Part shown: positions 52,480-63,600 of the stretch, piece by piece
Layout: each line of letters begins with the position of its first letter
Numbering within the stretch: position 1 is the first letter of the stretch
From: Shinisaurus crocodilurus
Lineage: Eukaryota; Chordata; Lepidosauria; Squamata; Shinisauridae
Reading direction: 5' to 3'
NCBI GenBank assembly: GCA_021292165.1
Contig: CM037880.1
Location: 141,238,564 to 141,302,563 of the forward strand
DNA length: 64,000 nucleotides
Program-made: the position numbers and the translations under genes
Notes under the pieces: generated by a model
The model's input: the letters and a program-made list of their open reading frames with translations, nothing else
What the model was told of the DNA's origin: nothing
Database searches by the model: none

Positions 52480-53420
52480 TAACTGTCCTTGGAAGTCCTT
52501 AATTGCATTCATATGTATTCTGAACCACTGTAGATATTCTTATGTGATTCCTTCACTTCATTGCTCACCGTTTAGACTATTCATCGCTTTTTGTAGAAAT
52601 AAGATGATTCTCTACTATAAAGCATGCATGTGGTTTTTAATACATTTCCATACTATTTTCTTGATATAACAAAGTGTGGATTGTTTCTGCATCAGCCTTC
52701 TTGAAAGGTAGTGAACACTTCATTTCTGATAATCCATTTTTTTCACTGGCAGGTGAAAAAATGCCAGTGCACACAAGACCAGAAGCATTTGTAAATCCAT
52801 ATAAGCATTCTCTCCATTGCCTAGTGACTATCATTTAGCAATAGGGTATTCATGTACCTGGCTTCTGAACGATGTAGCATACTGTTGTAGACCTAGTCTG
52901 ACAAGCTTAAAAAGAACTGCAAAGCCCAGGCTGAGATTTATATGCACCACCACCACCACCACCACAGTGTGCCTTTCAAAGTTGTGTGATTGAAGATATC
53001 TACACTTGGACTCTTCACTATTCTTTCTTTTCCACAAAGAGAAATTTCCCAGCTTCTGCTGTCAGCAGTTTTGGCAGTGTGACCTGCTTTTAAGTCAGTC
53101 TATCTGCCTATCTGTCAAATGCAGCCTGTGTTTTAATCCCGTTTGGCAATTTGACTTTACCTGTGGGGAGAGCATTATGTGGTGATCTAAGGTGTTTATT
53201 TGCTGTGGCAAATTCTAGAGATGTTGCTGACAGCAGGATTGCTAATTATGTGTTTTTAAATTGTGATGTTTTAAACAGGCAATCTGCATTTTAGACTAGA
53301 GGAGTTGACCTCTGCATAGATTTCACTTTGTTACTACTTTTTGCAAAGAAAACGTTGACTTAAGGATAAAGTGGAGCTGTTGACATAATCTGCAGGACTG
53401 AAGTCAGTGAGTGGTGGTGA
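52480..53420. other. intron DNA; no gene seen
   Basis: A (CAC)n run lies at 52946-52965. Otherwise unassigned. Confidence 0.4.
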
Positions 53421-53546
53421 GGTGTTACAGTCATGTGAAAAAGAAAGTACATCCTTCTCGAGTTCTATGGTTCCATGTATCAGGACAGAAGAAAAATCAT
53501 CAGGCCTGTAGCAGGTCTCAAAATTAGGTAAAGACAACCTCAGATG

Positions 53547-53660
53547 TATTTATTTATTTAATTTATACCCCACCTTTTTTCCTGCAAGGAACCCAAGGCG
53601 GCTTACATAATCCTCCTCCTCTCCGTTTTATCCTCACAACAACCCTGTGAGGTAGGTTTG
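53547..53660 (-). mobile_element. MIR-like SINE 3' fragment inside the Tc1-like element
   Basis: Minus-strand (AAAT)n tail, GGTATAAATTAAAT, TTTCCTGCAAGGAACC and CAACAACCCTGTGAGG core. Confidence 0.85.
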
Positions 53661-53793
53661 GCAACTGTCTTGAATTGTGCACATTGTGCACATGTGAATT
53701 CATCCTTAGTCATTTGTGCAACAGAACCTCAAGCTAACCTCAGTTAGTTGGAAACTGCTGTGAGGGAGGGTACAAAAGTTGGGGGCTGGACTT

Positions 53794-53997
53794 TTATTTA
53801 AAAACAATAAAAATGAAAACCTTTTTGTAATTCTGAGCTATTTTCCATTTGTGAATAATCTTCCTCGCTGTAGAATGATGGACTTTAAATTGTTTGGAAA
53901 TGGCCTTATAACCCTTCCCGGATTGATGGGCAGCAACAATTGCTTCCCTGAGTTCATTGCTGATGTCTTCTCTCCTTGGCATTGTGGTAACACACAC
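53794..53997 (-). pseudogene. Tc1-like transposase N-terminal fragment
   Basis: The frame contains MPRREDISNELREAIVAAHQ and continues through GKGYKAISKQF and HHSTARKIIHKW. This is the paired-like helix-turn-helix used by Tc1 transposases to bind their inverted repeats. The catalytic DDE domain is absent, so it cannot transpose itself. Confidence 0.85.
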
Positions 53998-54339
53998 CTG
54001 ACTGCTGGAAACCAGAAAACTGCTGCCACTTCAGCTTTTATAGAGGTGGCCACACTTGCTGATGATCAATTCATCAAGGGCATTTGCTTAGCAGCACCTG
54101 GCTGCTCCTTAGCCTCTTCATACCTATGGCAGCAGTAAGTTTTTCCCACATGGCTTCTCCATTTTGGCTGTATTTCTGTACAATAAATAATGCCACGGTG
54201 TACTCTGTCATGTGTTGTTGTTCATCTGAGGTTGTCTTTACCTAATTTTGAAACCTGCTACAGCTGATGATTTTTCTTCTGTCCTGATACGTGGAACCAT
54301 GGAACTCAAGAAGGGTGTACTTTCTTTTTCACATGATAA

Positions 54340-54795
54340 ATGCTGAAGGAAGTTGGGATAGAATGTTTCCTATGAAAAAGTTCTACAAAACTTAAAATCT
54401 TGCTGGCTATTATGTTTCTGAAATGCAGGTAACATTTACTGTGAGCAGTGTGCATAAACAAATTGTTTGAAATGGAGTGTGTAAAACTAAGTTTTAATTA
54501 AAAAAATATGCTTCCAATCTCTTAAAGATGACCCTTTCCTTAAATATCTATGTAAAGAGAGGATGCTAGGAGAATGTCGATTTCTAAGGTTAATCATAAT
54601 AAATACGGTATAATAGACTACACACCATATTGCTATGATCTTGATACTTGGAAGCAGCAAGTCAAATCAGGCTTTGGAATCCAGTCTCTGTCTCTAGGCA
54701 ACAGCTTCCTATATCTTACCATGACTAGCCACCATGTTCACATGGATAACTGAGCTCATTGTATAGAGACATTAAACAGGTATACAAGATTACCT
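54340..54795. other. intron DNA; no gene seen
   Basis: Unassigned AT-rich sequence. Confidence 0.4.
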
Positions 54796-54799
54796 GTTT

Positions 54800-55185
54800 T
54801 AAAAATTTATTACATTTCTGTACTACCCAATGATCAAAGTCTCTGGGCAGTTCACAAAAAGTTAAACCCTAAAATACAACCTGATAAAACATAATACAAA
54901 AGCTTAAAATTTTAAAAACAGAATAAAAGCAGGGTAAAAACCAGCAAGCGGGTAAAACTCTAGAAACACAGTGACACATTTAAAAACTAAACTGAAGGAC
55001 TAAAAAGGCTGGGAAAATAAAAAGGTCTTCATCTGGTGCCCAAAAGGCCACAATGTAGGGGCCAGGTAAGCCGCTTGGGGAGGGCATTCCATAATTGGGG
55101 TGCCACCATTGAAAAGGCTGTCATTTGGTGGGGGAACCTGAAGGAGGGCTGCTGAAGATCATCTTAGGGTCTGGGCAGGTATATT
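54800..55185 (-). mobile_element. LINE 3' region (L2/CR1-like)
   Basis: Minus orientation: TACTACCCAATGATCAAAG / CTCTGGGCAGTTCACAAAA tail, then CTTCATCTGGTGCC and GGGGAGGGCATTCCATAAT, matching the layout of the L2 3' ends at 10 and 63 kb though diverged. Confidence 0.65.
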
Positions 55186-55189
55186 ATTA

Positions 55190-56023
55190 TTGTGTGTATA
55201 CAAGCATGGACATTTTGTAGAAAAACACTGATATATTAAATGGACTTTGACTCAGGAAAGTTCTGAGCACTTGGGGCTTATTAGGCAATTGTACATGCAG
55301 TATTCCTAGTTCTCTGTACTATGGAGAGCCAGTATGAATGATCAGAGTGCTGGATTTGGACCAGAAAGAATTGAATTTAAATCCTGCCTAGGCCAGCCTT
55401 GTAAATAAATCCACAATTTACTAGTGCATAAAATTGTTACTAGCCTGCCCGCCCGCCCATACATACCAGTGTTAATCATTTGTGGCACATGAACAATCTG
55501 GAAAAAGAACCCCTTCCCATCCAGCTTAGGAATGCTTCCTTACCTTATTACTAGGAATAAAAATGACAAACGTGCCTGCAGGCCTCCCAGAAAAATGACC
55601 AATACAGACTTGGTTGGGAAAAGCTCACCCCTGGCTTTCACTAACCACTGCTCTGCTTCAAATTCTGGTTGAAATACTGGTTAGCATTAACCATGGTGAT
55701 TGGTGATGCCAGCAGAACCCTTAACCAAAAAATATTGAGTGTGGGAAGGATTTATTGTGAGAGGAGCAGTTCTCTGGGAGGTAGCCTGTGATCCAATTGC
55801 CCCCACCTCTTAGATATTGTTAAGGGACATGGAGTGTTGTGTCTGCATAGGCACCTAATGTCTGCTTTGAGGAATTTTAAGAGTATAGTGAAGGACACAT
55901 TTGGAGATAAAGTGCTTTTTTTCTTTGTACCTAACTGAAATAATATGCAGTTTGAAGTGTATTTAAAGAGCAACCAGAGGCAGCATGGTGACTGTGAATA
56001 TTGCCTCTAGTGAAAGTTGTGTG
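55190..56023. other. intron DNA; no gene seen
   Basis: A CCCGCCCGCCC run lies at 55447. Otherwise unassigned. Confidence 0.4.
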
Positions 56024-56035
56024 GGTTGCTGCTGA

Positions 56036-56204
56036 AGCAAAGACTACTAGCATTGAAAAAATGATCCTTCAACGCCAACTTCAGTGGACCGGTCATGTTG
56101 TTCAAATGCCTGACTGCCGTCTCCCAAAGCAGTTACTTTATTCCCAACTCAAGGATGGAAAGCGGAATATCGGTGGTCAATATAAGAGGTTTAAAGATGT
56201 TCTT
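56036..56204 (+). mobile_element. left part of a truncated 22.9-kb-type LINE, split by an L1
   Basis: Begins GAAGCAAAGACTACTAGCAT at the 5' truncation point, after GGTTGCTGCTGA (56024-56035), which recurs at 60394-60405 as the 12-bp duplication of this LINE. Its last 148 bases (56057-56204) recur at 59853-60000 across the L1. Confidence 0.9.
56057..56204 (+). repeat. 148-bp direct repeat flanking the L1 (left copy)
   Basis: AAAAATGATCC ... GATGTTCTT. It matches 59853-60000 with three transitions by eye (at about 56104, 56119 and 56142). Confidence 0.9.
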
Positions 56205-59200
56205 TGTCCAATTTTTTTTATTTCTATATAAAACAAACACATAATATCAAACATATAACAATTAACAAAACAAAATAGACCTCCGATTTTTCTTCTACAG
56301 CAAATACAGGTAACAATAATTTTTCTTACTCGATAATCCAAATGAGAAATCTCTTTCTTCCCATTGTCCCAGATTCACTTATTATTCCATAAATCCACAA
56401 ACAAACAAATCATTATTTTCCAGTCTCTGCAAAAAGTCAATTAGAGGTTTCCACTCAATAATAAATGCAGATGTTGTCCTTTCTCTAATTAGTGATGTAA
56501 GTTTGGCCATCTCTGCCAGCTCCAGCATCTTGACCAACCATTCTTCTATCGTAGGCACTGCTGGACCTTTCCACTTCTGTGCATATAGTAGTCTCGCTGC
56601 CGTTGTCATGTATAAAAATAAAGTTCCATATCTTCCTTCTAGCTGACTGTCCATTATTCCCAATAGAAAAGCCTCTGGTTTCAATTGAAAAGTAATCCTT
56701 AAAATCTTTTGCATTAATAAATGAATTTCAACCCAAAAACTTTTAGCTTTCTTACATGTCCACCACATATGATAAAAGGTTCCTTCCTGTTGTTCACATT
56801 TCCAACATATATCTGATGCACCGCTATACATTCTAGCCAATTTCTCCGGCGACAAGTACCAACGATACATCATCTTATAAAAATTCTCTTTAAGACTAGA
56901 GCATAAAGTAAATTTCAAACCTTTTAACCACATATTTTCCCATTGTGTCATTAGTATATTATAACCAAAATTTTGAGCCCATTTTATCATACATTCCTTC
57001 ACTTGCTCTTCCTCAGTTTCAAATTTCAACAAAAGCTTATACATTCTTGAAATAAGATGTTCATCATTTAGACATAATTCCCTTTCAAAGTCAGATACCC
57101 TCTGTTCAAAATCATACAACCTTTTATCAACTTTAAACCTTTCTACCATCTGTAAATAGGAGAACCATTGACATGTATGACCTTCTTTTATCAGTTCTTC
57201 TCTTGATTTTATTTTACATTCATCTTGTGAAAAATTCAGCAAATCACGATATGTCAACCAACTGTATTTACTTAACATTTCTCTTCTATGATGGGCTTCT
57301 TGTGCTGATAGCCACAATGGTACTCTCTGACAAAACCTAGGTTTATATTTATTCCAAATTTTCAAAATGGCACTTCTAACACAGTGATTATTAAATTCTA
57401 CATTCACTTTAACTTTATCATACCACATGTACCCATGCCATCCAAATCTCAAATCATATCCCTCTAAATCTAATAATCGACTATTTTTCAACAAAACCCA
57501 TTCTTTGATCCATACTAAACAACAAGCAGCAAAATATAACTTCAGGTCAGGTAGACCCAACCCCCCTCTTTCTTTTGCATCCTGTAAAATCTTAAACTTA
57601 ACCCGTGGCTTTTTCCCTTGCCATACAAATCTAGATATATCCTTCTGCCATTGTTTAAACGATATTTGCGATGTCACAATAGGAATAGTCTGAAACAAAA
57701 ACAACATTCTAGGTAATACATTCATCTTGATTGTGGCTATTCTCCCCAAAAGTGACAATTGAGCTTTATCCCATCTTTCTAAATCTTTTTTCATTTCATT
57801 CCAAGACTTTACATAATTATTTTGAAACAACATACAATTCTTATTTGTTAATGTGATACCTAAATACTTTACTTTCTTTTCAACCTTAAAACCTGATTTA
57901 TTTGACAATTTTATTTGATCTTGAATTTTCATATTTTTTGTTAATATCTTTGTCTTTAGTTTATTAACCTTAAAACCAGCTACAGCACCAAACTCCTTCA
58001 ATTTAACCATTAACGTTTCTATTCCTTTCAGAGGATCTTCCAAAGTTAACACCAAATCATCTGCGAAAGCTCTCAGCTTATAAGACTCTTTTTTAATTTT
58101 TATGCCTCCAATTCTATCATCTTGTCTTATATCTCTGTTCAATATTTCAAGCACAAGAATAAACAACAAAGGTGATAATGGGCAACCTTGTCTTGTTCCT
58201 CTATGTATTCCACACGGTTTCGTCATATCGCCATTGACAATTATTTGTGCTGTTTGTGAAGTATAAATTGACTTTATCCATTTTATAAAGTTCTCTCCAA
58301 AATCCATTTCCTTCAGTACTTTAAATAGAAACCCCCAATTTAAATTGTCAAACGCTTTCTCTGCATCTAAGAAAATCAATGCAGCATGTTTTTCATTATG
58401 CTTTTCCAAGTATTCCAAAATATCTAAGACTGTTCTCACATTATCCCTCAGCTGTCTTTTAGGTAAAAAACCACATTGATCTTCATGAATAAATTCTTGA
58501 AGAATTATTTTTAATCTTTCCGCCAATATCATTGTAAACAGCTTGTAGTCATTATTCAGTAATGATATTGGTCTATAATTTCTTGTTAAGGTTAAGTCTT
58601 GTCCCTCTTTAGGTATTAATGTTATATTTGCCTCTTTCCATGTCTCCGGCATCCGGCCTCCTTGCAAAATAGAATTCATCGTTTTTTGTAAAGGTTGTAT
58701 GAGTTCATCTTCAAATCTCTGATAGTATTTACCAGAAAGTCCATCCAGTCCTGGCGCCTTTCCTGGTTTAATTTTTTTTATAGCACCCACCAATTCACTT
58801 ATTGTTATAGGACCATTCATAATCTGTCTCTGTTCCTCTGTAATCTTAGGTAACTTTTGTTTTTCAATATATTCATCTATTTTTTCTGATGAAACATTAT
58901 GTCCTTTATATAAATTCGAATAATAATAGTAAAATGATTTTTGTATCTCCTTATTGTCTGTTAATACTTTATCGCCCTCTTGTACTTTTATTATCATTTT
59001 CTTTTCTCTTTCTTTTCGCAATCTATAAGCCAACCATCTCCCAGGTTTGTTTGCAAATTCAAAGTTCCTCTGTTTCATATAATTCAATTTTATTTCCATT
59101 TCTCTTGTTGTTACCATAGATAGCTGTTGTTGCAACATTTTAATCTGTTGGAAAATATTTGAGTTTCCTGGAGAGATCTTTAATTCTTCCTCCTTCTTTT

Positions 59201-59852
59201 TTATTTCCTCCAGAATTTTTTGCATTTTCTCTTGTCTCTTGGCCTTAAGTTGAGTATTATATTGTATAAAATAACCTCTAATAAAAGCTTTACTTGCATC
59301 CCAAACCATTCTCAGATCTGTACCCTTATCTAAGTTAATTTCAAAAAATTCTTTTAGTTTCTTTTTACAATCTTCCAACACAGCTGTATTTTGTAATAAC
59401 GTTTCATTTAATCTCCATCTAAAAACAGTGGATTTTCTTTTGCAAACCATAGTCACAGGATTATAATCCGAGAAAGTCTTTGGTAAAATCTCTATTTTAG
59501 AAGTTTTAGTAACAAAGTCTTTAGTTGTCAGGAACATATCTATTCTCGAAAATGATCTGTGTCTCTCAGAAAAATAAGTATATTCCCTTGAATCACCATT
59601 CTTTTGCCTCCATAAGTCCACCAGTCTCAGATTTTCCATCAGATCAAAAAGGCTTTTTGGGAGTTTTCCTTGATACCTTATAATATTTCTTTCTGAAGTT
59701 CTGTCCATTTGTGGAAGCATGACCCCATTCCAGTCTCCCATCAAACACCAACTTTCATATGATAAATCCATTAGAATATCCATAAGCTTCATATAAAACA
59801 CCGCTTTATCTTGGTTAGGTGCATAAATTCCCACCACCATTGTCTTAAATCC
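56205..59852 (-). mobile_element. L1-type LINE, 5'-truncated in the endonuclease, ORF2 otherwise open
   Basis: Minus orientation. It begins within the endonuclease coding region at 59852, carries one open frame to 56382, and has a 3' UTR of about 177 bases ending in an A-rich GAAATAAAAAAAATTGG stretch. No long poly(A). Flanked by the 148-bp duplication. The junction TTCTT|AA resembles the TTTT/AA nick preferred by L1 endonuclease, supporting ordinary target priming. Confidence 0.93.
56382..59840 (-). CDS. L1 ORF2 protein, N-terminally truncated (1152 codons)
   Basis: Residues about 1-125 are the C-terminal half of the endonuclease (LMGDWNGVMLPQMDR with the GDWN metal site; SDYNPVT near its end). 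About 150-340 is a lysine- and glutamine-rich linker with coiled-coil character. RT spans about 350-660: GKAPGLDGL, NYRPISLLNNDYKLF, IFLDAEKAFDNL (first Asp), GTRQGCPLSPLLFIL, then AFADDLVLTL (FADD at about 592). A C-terminal zinc knuckle CWKCEQQEGTFYHMWWTC lies at about 1015-1035, and the end is NDLFVCGFME. No internal stop. The endonuclease start is lost, so independent mobility is not expected. Confidence 0.95.
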   Translation of the reverse strand: MVVGIYAPNQDKAVFYMKLMDILMDLSYESWCLMGDWNGVMLPQMDRTSERNIIRYQGKLPKSLFDLMENLRLVDLWRQKNGDSREYTYFSERHRSFSRIDMFLTTKDFVTKTSKIEILPKTFSDYNPVTMVCKRKSTVFRWRLNETLLQNTAVLEDCKKKLKEFFEINLDKGTDLRMVWDASKAFIRGYFIQYNTQLKAKRQEKMQKILEEIKKKEEELKISPGNSNIFQQIKMLQQQLSMVTTREMEIKLNYMKQRNFEFANKPGRWLAYRLRKEREKKMIIKVQEGDKVLTDNKEIQKSFYYYYSNLYKGHNVSSEKIDEYIEKQKLPKITEEQRQIMNGPITISELVGAIKKIKPGKAPGLDGLSGKYYQRFEDELIQPLQKTMNSILQGGRMPETWKEANITLIPKEGQDLTLTRNYRPISLLNNDYKLFTMILAERLKIILQEFIHEDQCGFLPKRQLRDNVRTVLDILEYLEKHNEKHAALIFLDAEKAFDNLNWGFLFKVLKEMDFGENFIKWIKSIYTSQTAQIIVNGDMTKPCGIHRGTRQGCPLSPLLFILVLEILNRDIRQDDRIGGIKIKKESYKLRAFADDLVLTLEDPLKGIETLMVKLKEFGAVAGFKVNKLKTKILTKNMKIQDQIKLSNKSGFKVEKKVKYLGITLTNKNCMLFQNNYVKSWNEMKKDLERWDKAQLSLLGRIATIKMNVLPRMLFLFQTIPIVTSQISFKQWQKDISRFVWQGKKPRVKFKILQDAKERGGLGLPDLKLYFAACCLVWIKEWVLLKNSRLLDLEGYDLRFGWHGYMWYDKVKVNVEFNNHCVRSAILKIWNKYKPRFCQRVPLWLSAQEAHHRREMLSKYSWLTYRDLLNFSQDECKIKSREELIKEGHTCQWFSYLQMVERFKVDKRLYDFEQRVSDFERELCLNDEHLISRMYKLLLKFETEEEQVKECMIKWAQNFGYNILMTQWENMWLKGLKFTLCSSLKENFYKMMYRWYLSPEKLARMYSGASDICWKCEQQEGTFYHMWWTCKKAKSFWVEIHLLMQKILRITFQLKPEAFLLGIMDSQLEGRYGTLFLYMTTAARLLYAQKWKGPAVPTIEEWLVKMLELAEMAKLTSLIRERTTSAFIIEWKPLIDFLQRLENNDLFVCGFME

Positions 59853-60393
59853 AAAAATGATCCTTCAACGCCAACTTCAGTGGACCGGTCATGTTGTTCG
59901 AATGCCTGACTGCTGTCTCCCAAAGCAGTTACTTTACTCCCAACTCAAGGATGGAAAGCGGAATATCGGTGGTCAATATAAGAGGTTTAAAGATGTTCTT
60001 AAGGCTAATCTAAAAAAATGCAATATAAACATCAAAAACTGGGAAGCTCTGACCCATGAACGATCTAACTGGAGGTTGGCCTTTCACAAAGGTTCTATGG
60101 ACTTTGAAGAAGCTCGAGTGCAAGGTGAAAGGGAGAAACGTGCTAAGCGAAAAGCACGTCAAATGAATCCTTTACAAGACCATCTTCCATCTGGTAACCT
60201 GTGTCCTCACTGTGGGAAGCTGTGTGGATCTAGAATTGGCCTCCACAGTCACTTACGGACCCATCGCTAGAGTCTACACAATTTTCTTTAGAATTTTCCT
60301 CCTTTTAAAATCTCCTTTTTGTAAATTTTCTTTTTTTTTTTATCCTGGAAGACAATCTTACTCGGTCACGAGTGATCACCTGACTGACTGACT
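59853..60393 (+). mobile_element. right part of the split 22.9-kb-type LINE with (TGAC)n tail
   Basis: Contains the second copy of the 148-bp repeat (59853-60000), then the rest of the ORF to the TAG at 60268-60270. That part includes the C-terminal zinc finger (CPHCGKLCGSRIGLHSH). A 3' UTR with a T-run ends GAGTGATCACCTGACTGACTGACT. The frame 59857-60270 is open and 97-98% like the copy ending at 24412. Confidence 0.92.
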
Positions 60394-60539
60394 GGTTGCT
60401 GCTGAGGCATCATGACCATTTGCTCACACTGATAAGCTCTGTTTATTTTTTATTTTATTTTATTTTTCTTTTCTATTTTTATTTATTTACTCGCATCATT
60501 CCAAGCCTTTTATTTATTCCATTTTGTGGGGCTTTAATA

Positions 60540-60637
60540 TTTATTTATTTATTTTATTATATTATATTTATACCCCACCTTTTTTCCTGCAAGGAAGCCA
60601 AGGCAGCTTCCATAATCCTCTTCTCCATTTTATCCAT
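60540..60637 (-). mobile_element. MIR-like SINE 3' fragment
   Basis: TTTATTTATTTATTTTATTA tail, TTATACCCCACC, TTTCCTGCAAGGAAGCC and ATAATCCTCTTCTCC. Confidence 0.8.
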
Positions 60638-60639
60638 TT

Positions 60640-62110
60640 GGTCAGTATGCCGTAGAATATGAAAATGAACAATAAACAAAGTGCTGTGATATTTATCTTA
60701 AAAATTCACTATATGATTATGTATATGTTTGGGTATTAATGCCTCACATTGAGTTTAATTTAAATTATTTACATTTTTATTGCAGCTTACTGTTTTTAAC
60801 TGCTTTCCACAATGAGTTGACATTATTAAACGCTGACCTAATTGCATAACTAAAGCTACATGAAAACAAGAATTTTGCTAACCCATCAGAAAAATGCTGG
60901 CAGTTGGTAACACTGTTGCTGATATTAAAGTGTCCTTTTTAATACCAACTTGGCCAGTCAGCACATTCAATCTGTGGTTTTGTTCATTCAGGAACTTCTG
61001 TTTACATTCTAGCTTCTTGCAAGTAGCCTTGAAAAGAGAGCAGAATGTTGCTGTTCCTTGCTACATTGATATTTAGCTTAACATAAAACCCGCTCAAGAT
61101 ATGCATCTTTAATCTAAGCTTATTATGGGATAATGCATTATGTCCCCACCCCCCTGCCCTGTTGGGGCTTGTGTGTCTTAGCGATGGTATGGCAGGCAGA
61201 AATATAGCAGGCGAAGCTTTTCCTGGCACACAGATGCAATCATAGGGGAAAGCCCTACCTGCTGCATTTCTGCCTGTTGTACAGCTGTTTTTTGGAGGTG
61301 CATAGTCCTACCAGAAGAAAGTTGGTAACACTAACCAGCTTTTCCAAACCTGGTACCCTGAATGTGTTGGACTGAAACTCGCATCATTCCAAGCCTTTGT
61401 GGTTTGCAGCCTTGGTTTGTAGGGAGTGCTCAGACTATAGTTTCCCAAGTCATATGTTAGTGATGTGTTTGAAAATTCAGAGCAAGTAATATTTTCTTAT
61501 ATATTAAAAAAGGTAAAGGAGCATGGTGGTAGAGAAATGGAAAAAATATACTGTTGTGTACAAGATATAATTCTCACATGAGATGAGCATCATTCTCCTT
61601 TCCCTTTCTCCTTCTTCTGTTTAAAGGACAGAACAATCTTTAGTCCTTTTTTCACTGCTTCACTTTTAACCAGCTGCCCCCCCCCCCGACCTGAGAGCAT
61701 AGAGGTGGAGTTGGGGAATGAATAAATAAACACATTGAATTCCATGATCTCATAACTGGGTGTAAGAGCTGACTGTTGAGAGACGGGAGTAGTGCTAAGT
61801 AGTTATGCAGTGTCACAGTGTGATTTGAACCTGAGTGGCTTGTGAGACACAAGTCAGTGGCTGTGTTCATCTACAGTGATAAGCCAGAATTCTGGAGAAT
61901 CCTGGTTTACATTGAACAAGCTGCATGCTGATGCATGCATCCCATTCATGCCCACTTGGCTTCTCCTGCTAGCATGACTGGTTAAAAACCCCCAAAAATG
62001 GTACTTTTAGTGTGTCATCCAAACCTGGGCTCCTGGTTTATTCTCCTCTGGTTCCATCTTTTTAAAATCATTCTGTTCTATATTCACACGTTCACTATCT
62101 TCCTTCCCAA
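60640..62110. other. intron DNA; no gene seen
   Basis: Apparently unique. A poly(C) run lies at 61677-61688. TTATTGCAG|CTTAC at 60779 looks like a splice acceptor, but the following frame closes after a few codons. Confidence 0.45.
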
Positions 62111-62118
62111 TCTCCCTA

Positions 62119-62850
62119 TCATGACCTTCCAGGCACCTTTTCAGACCTGTGCAATTCTTTTCTATTTCTTCTGTACAACTTTACATCCTGAGTTTCCACC
62201 ACATATGATCTAGGAGTTTGATGATGTTCAATTACTTTTGCAGGTTGCCACACTCCCTCTTTTTGAATAGTAACTCTTTCTCCCACTTTCAATGGTGGCA
62301 AAAGCTTAGCCCCTCGATCATAATAATATTTCTGTCTTTCCTGTCTCTTTCTTAACTCTTCTCGCACGCTACTACTTGAGACACTTCCTGGTTGCAATAA
62401 TGATTTTGCTGTAGGTAACCTTGTTCTCAAACGTCTTCCCATTAGTAATTGTGCTGGAGACTGTTTATCTAAAAAAGGTGTATTTCTAAAATCTAACAAA
62501 CAAAGATATGGACCTGTAGTATCCAAACTGCTCTTCTTTAAGCTCTTCTTAACTGTTTGGATAATTCTTTCAGCCAAACCATTTGATCTTGCATAATATG
62601 GACTGGAAGTAATATGCAAAAAATCCCATTCTCTCTCAAACATTCGAAACTCCTTAGAATTAAACTGAGGACCATTATCAGTTATTACAGTTTCAGTTAT
62701 ACCATGTCTAGACAATACGGATTTGCGATGCATAATCACACATTTACTAGTTAAAGTTTCTAACAAACAAACTTCCAAAAATTTTGAATAATAGTCTACT
62801 ATCAAAAGATATTCCTTCCCATGAAACTCAAATAAATCCATTGCCAATTT
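62119..62850 (-). pseudogene. Ty3/gypsy integrase core and C-terminal domain
   Basis: The 242-codon frame has the DDE triad: Asp in IVDYYSKFLEV, Asp in VITDNGPQFNS, and Glu in NGLAERIIQTVKK. LDFRNTPFLDKQSPAQLLMG and the basic GRRLRTRLP segment follow, then a chromodomain-less C-terminus with KVGERVTIQKEGVWQPAKVI. It is part of a pol gene continuing to higher coordinates (earlier domains) and is separated from them by an L2 insertion. The intact frame over 240 codons suggests moderate age. Confidence 0.92.
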
Positions 62851-62855
62851 CTGCC

Positions 62856-63390
62856 ATATTTATTTATTTATTTCTTATATTTATTAATCGCCCATCTGGC
62901 CGGTCACCCGGCCACCCTGGGCGATGTACAATTAAAATAATACAGTAAAACAATACAATAGAATACGATAATTAAAACAGTATAAAAATTTATTTTAAAA
63001 TCCTAACCCACCCCATATTCCCGCCTGAGCAGCCATGTTTTTAATGCACGGCGGACGCTCATCACGGAGGGGGCATGGCGAAGGTCACTAGGGAGGGAGT
63101 TCCATAACATGGGAGCCACCACAGAGAAGACCCTCTTCCTAGTCCCCACCAGCCTGGCTGCTCTGGCTGATGGGATAAGGATAAGGCCGTCTGTGGCAGA
63201 TCTTGTTGAGCGGCCTGCTTGATGTTGCTGGAGGTGCTCCTTGAGATAAACTGGGCCGGAGCCATATAGGGTTTTAAAGGTCAAAACCAACACCTTGAAT
63301 TCGGCTCGGCAAGCAACTGGTAGCCAGTGCAACTCCTTAAGCACTGGTGTGATGTGATCACGCCGGCGGCTGCCCTTAATCAGGCTGCCC
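62856..63390 (-). mobile_element. L2-type LINE 3' end inserted in gypsy integrase
   Basis: The frame 63398-63003 reads GSRRRDHITPVLKELHWLPV and WNSLPSDLRHAPSVMSVRRA, then a 3' UTR with CGCCCATCTGGCCGG and an ATTTATTT tail at 62856-62880. It separates the integrase zinc-binding domain from the catalytic core. Same subfamily as the copies at 6.7 and 10 kb. Confidence 0.9.
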
Positions 63391-63394
63391 TTAA

Positions 63395-63600
63395 TCATGT
63401 TATTTCTGGTACTTCATGAGGTAACATTGGTTCCTTTTGATTATTATTTCTGAAAGTTTGACATATCTTACAAGATTGTATTAATATTTCTATTTGCATA
63501 CACAAACCCAGCCAAAACATCGCATCTCGAGTTCTTCTTTTACACAATTCAATTCCCAAATGACTCTCATGAATTAATTCCAACTTTTCTTTCCTCACCT
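63395..63600 (-). pseudogene. Ty3/gypsy integrase zinc-binding (H2C2) domain
   Basis: HESHLGIELCKRRTRDAMFW and CMQIEILIQSCKICQTFRNN show the HH-CC zinc-binding pattern (H...H, C..C). The domain normally precedes the DDE core directly. Here the L2 insertion lies between, at the VPEI segment. Confidence 0.88.

Larger units (their letters stand above)
53428..54336. mobile_element. Tc1-like transposon deletion derivative with about 115-bp terminal inverted repeats
   Basis: TA precedes 53428 and follows 54336. The left end (53428-53546) and right end (54223-54336) are long inverted repeats sharing GTGAAAAAGAAAGTACA and GTAAAGACAACCTCAGATG. Internal sequence keeps only the N-terminal DNA-binding part of the transposase on the minus strand. 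A SINE fragment (53547-53660) sits just inside the left repeat. Confidence 0.85.

Noticed and set aside
60770..60830. possible CARMIL1 exon 3 after TTATTGCAG
   Set aside because: The frame gives LTVFNCFPQ then stop; it lacks the expected conserved residues and a donor site.
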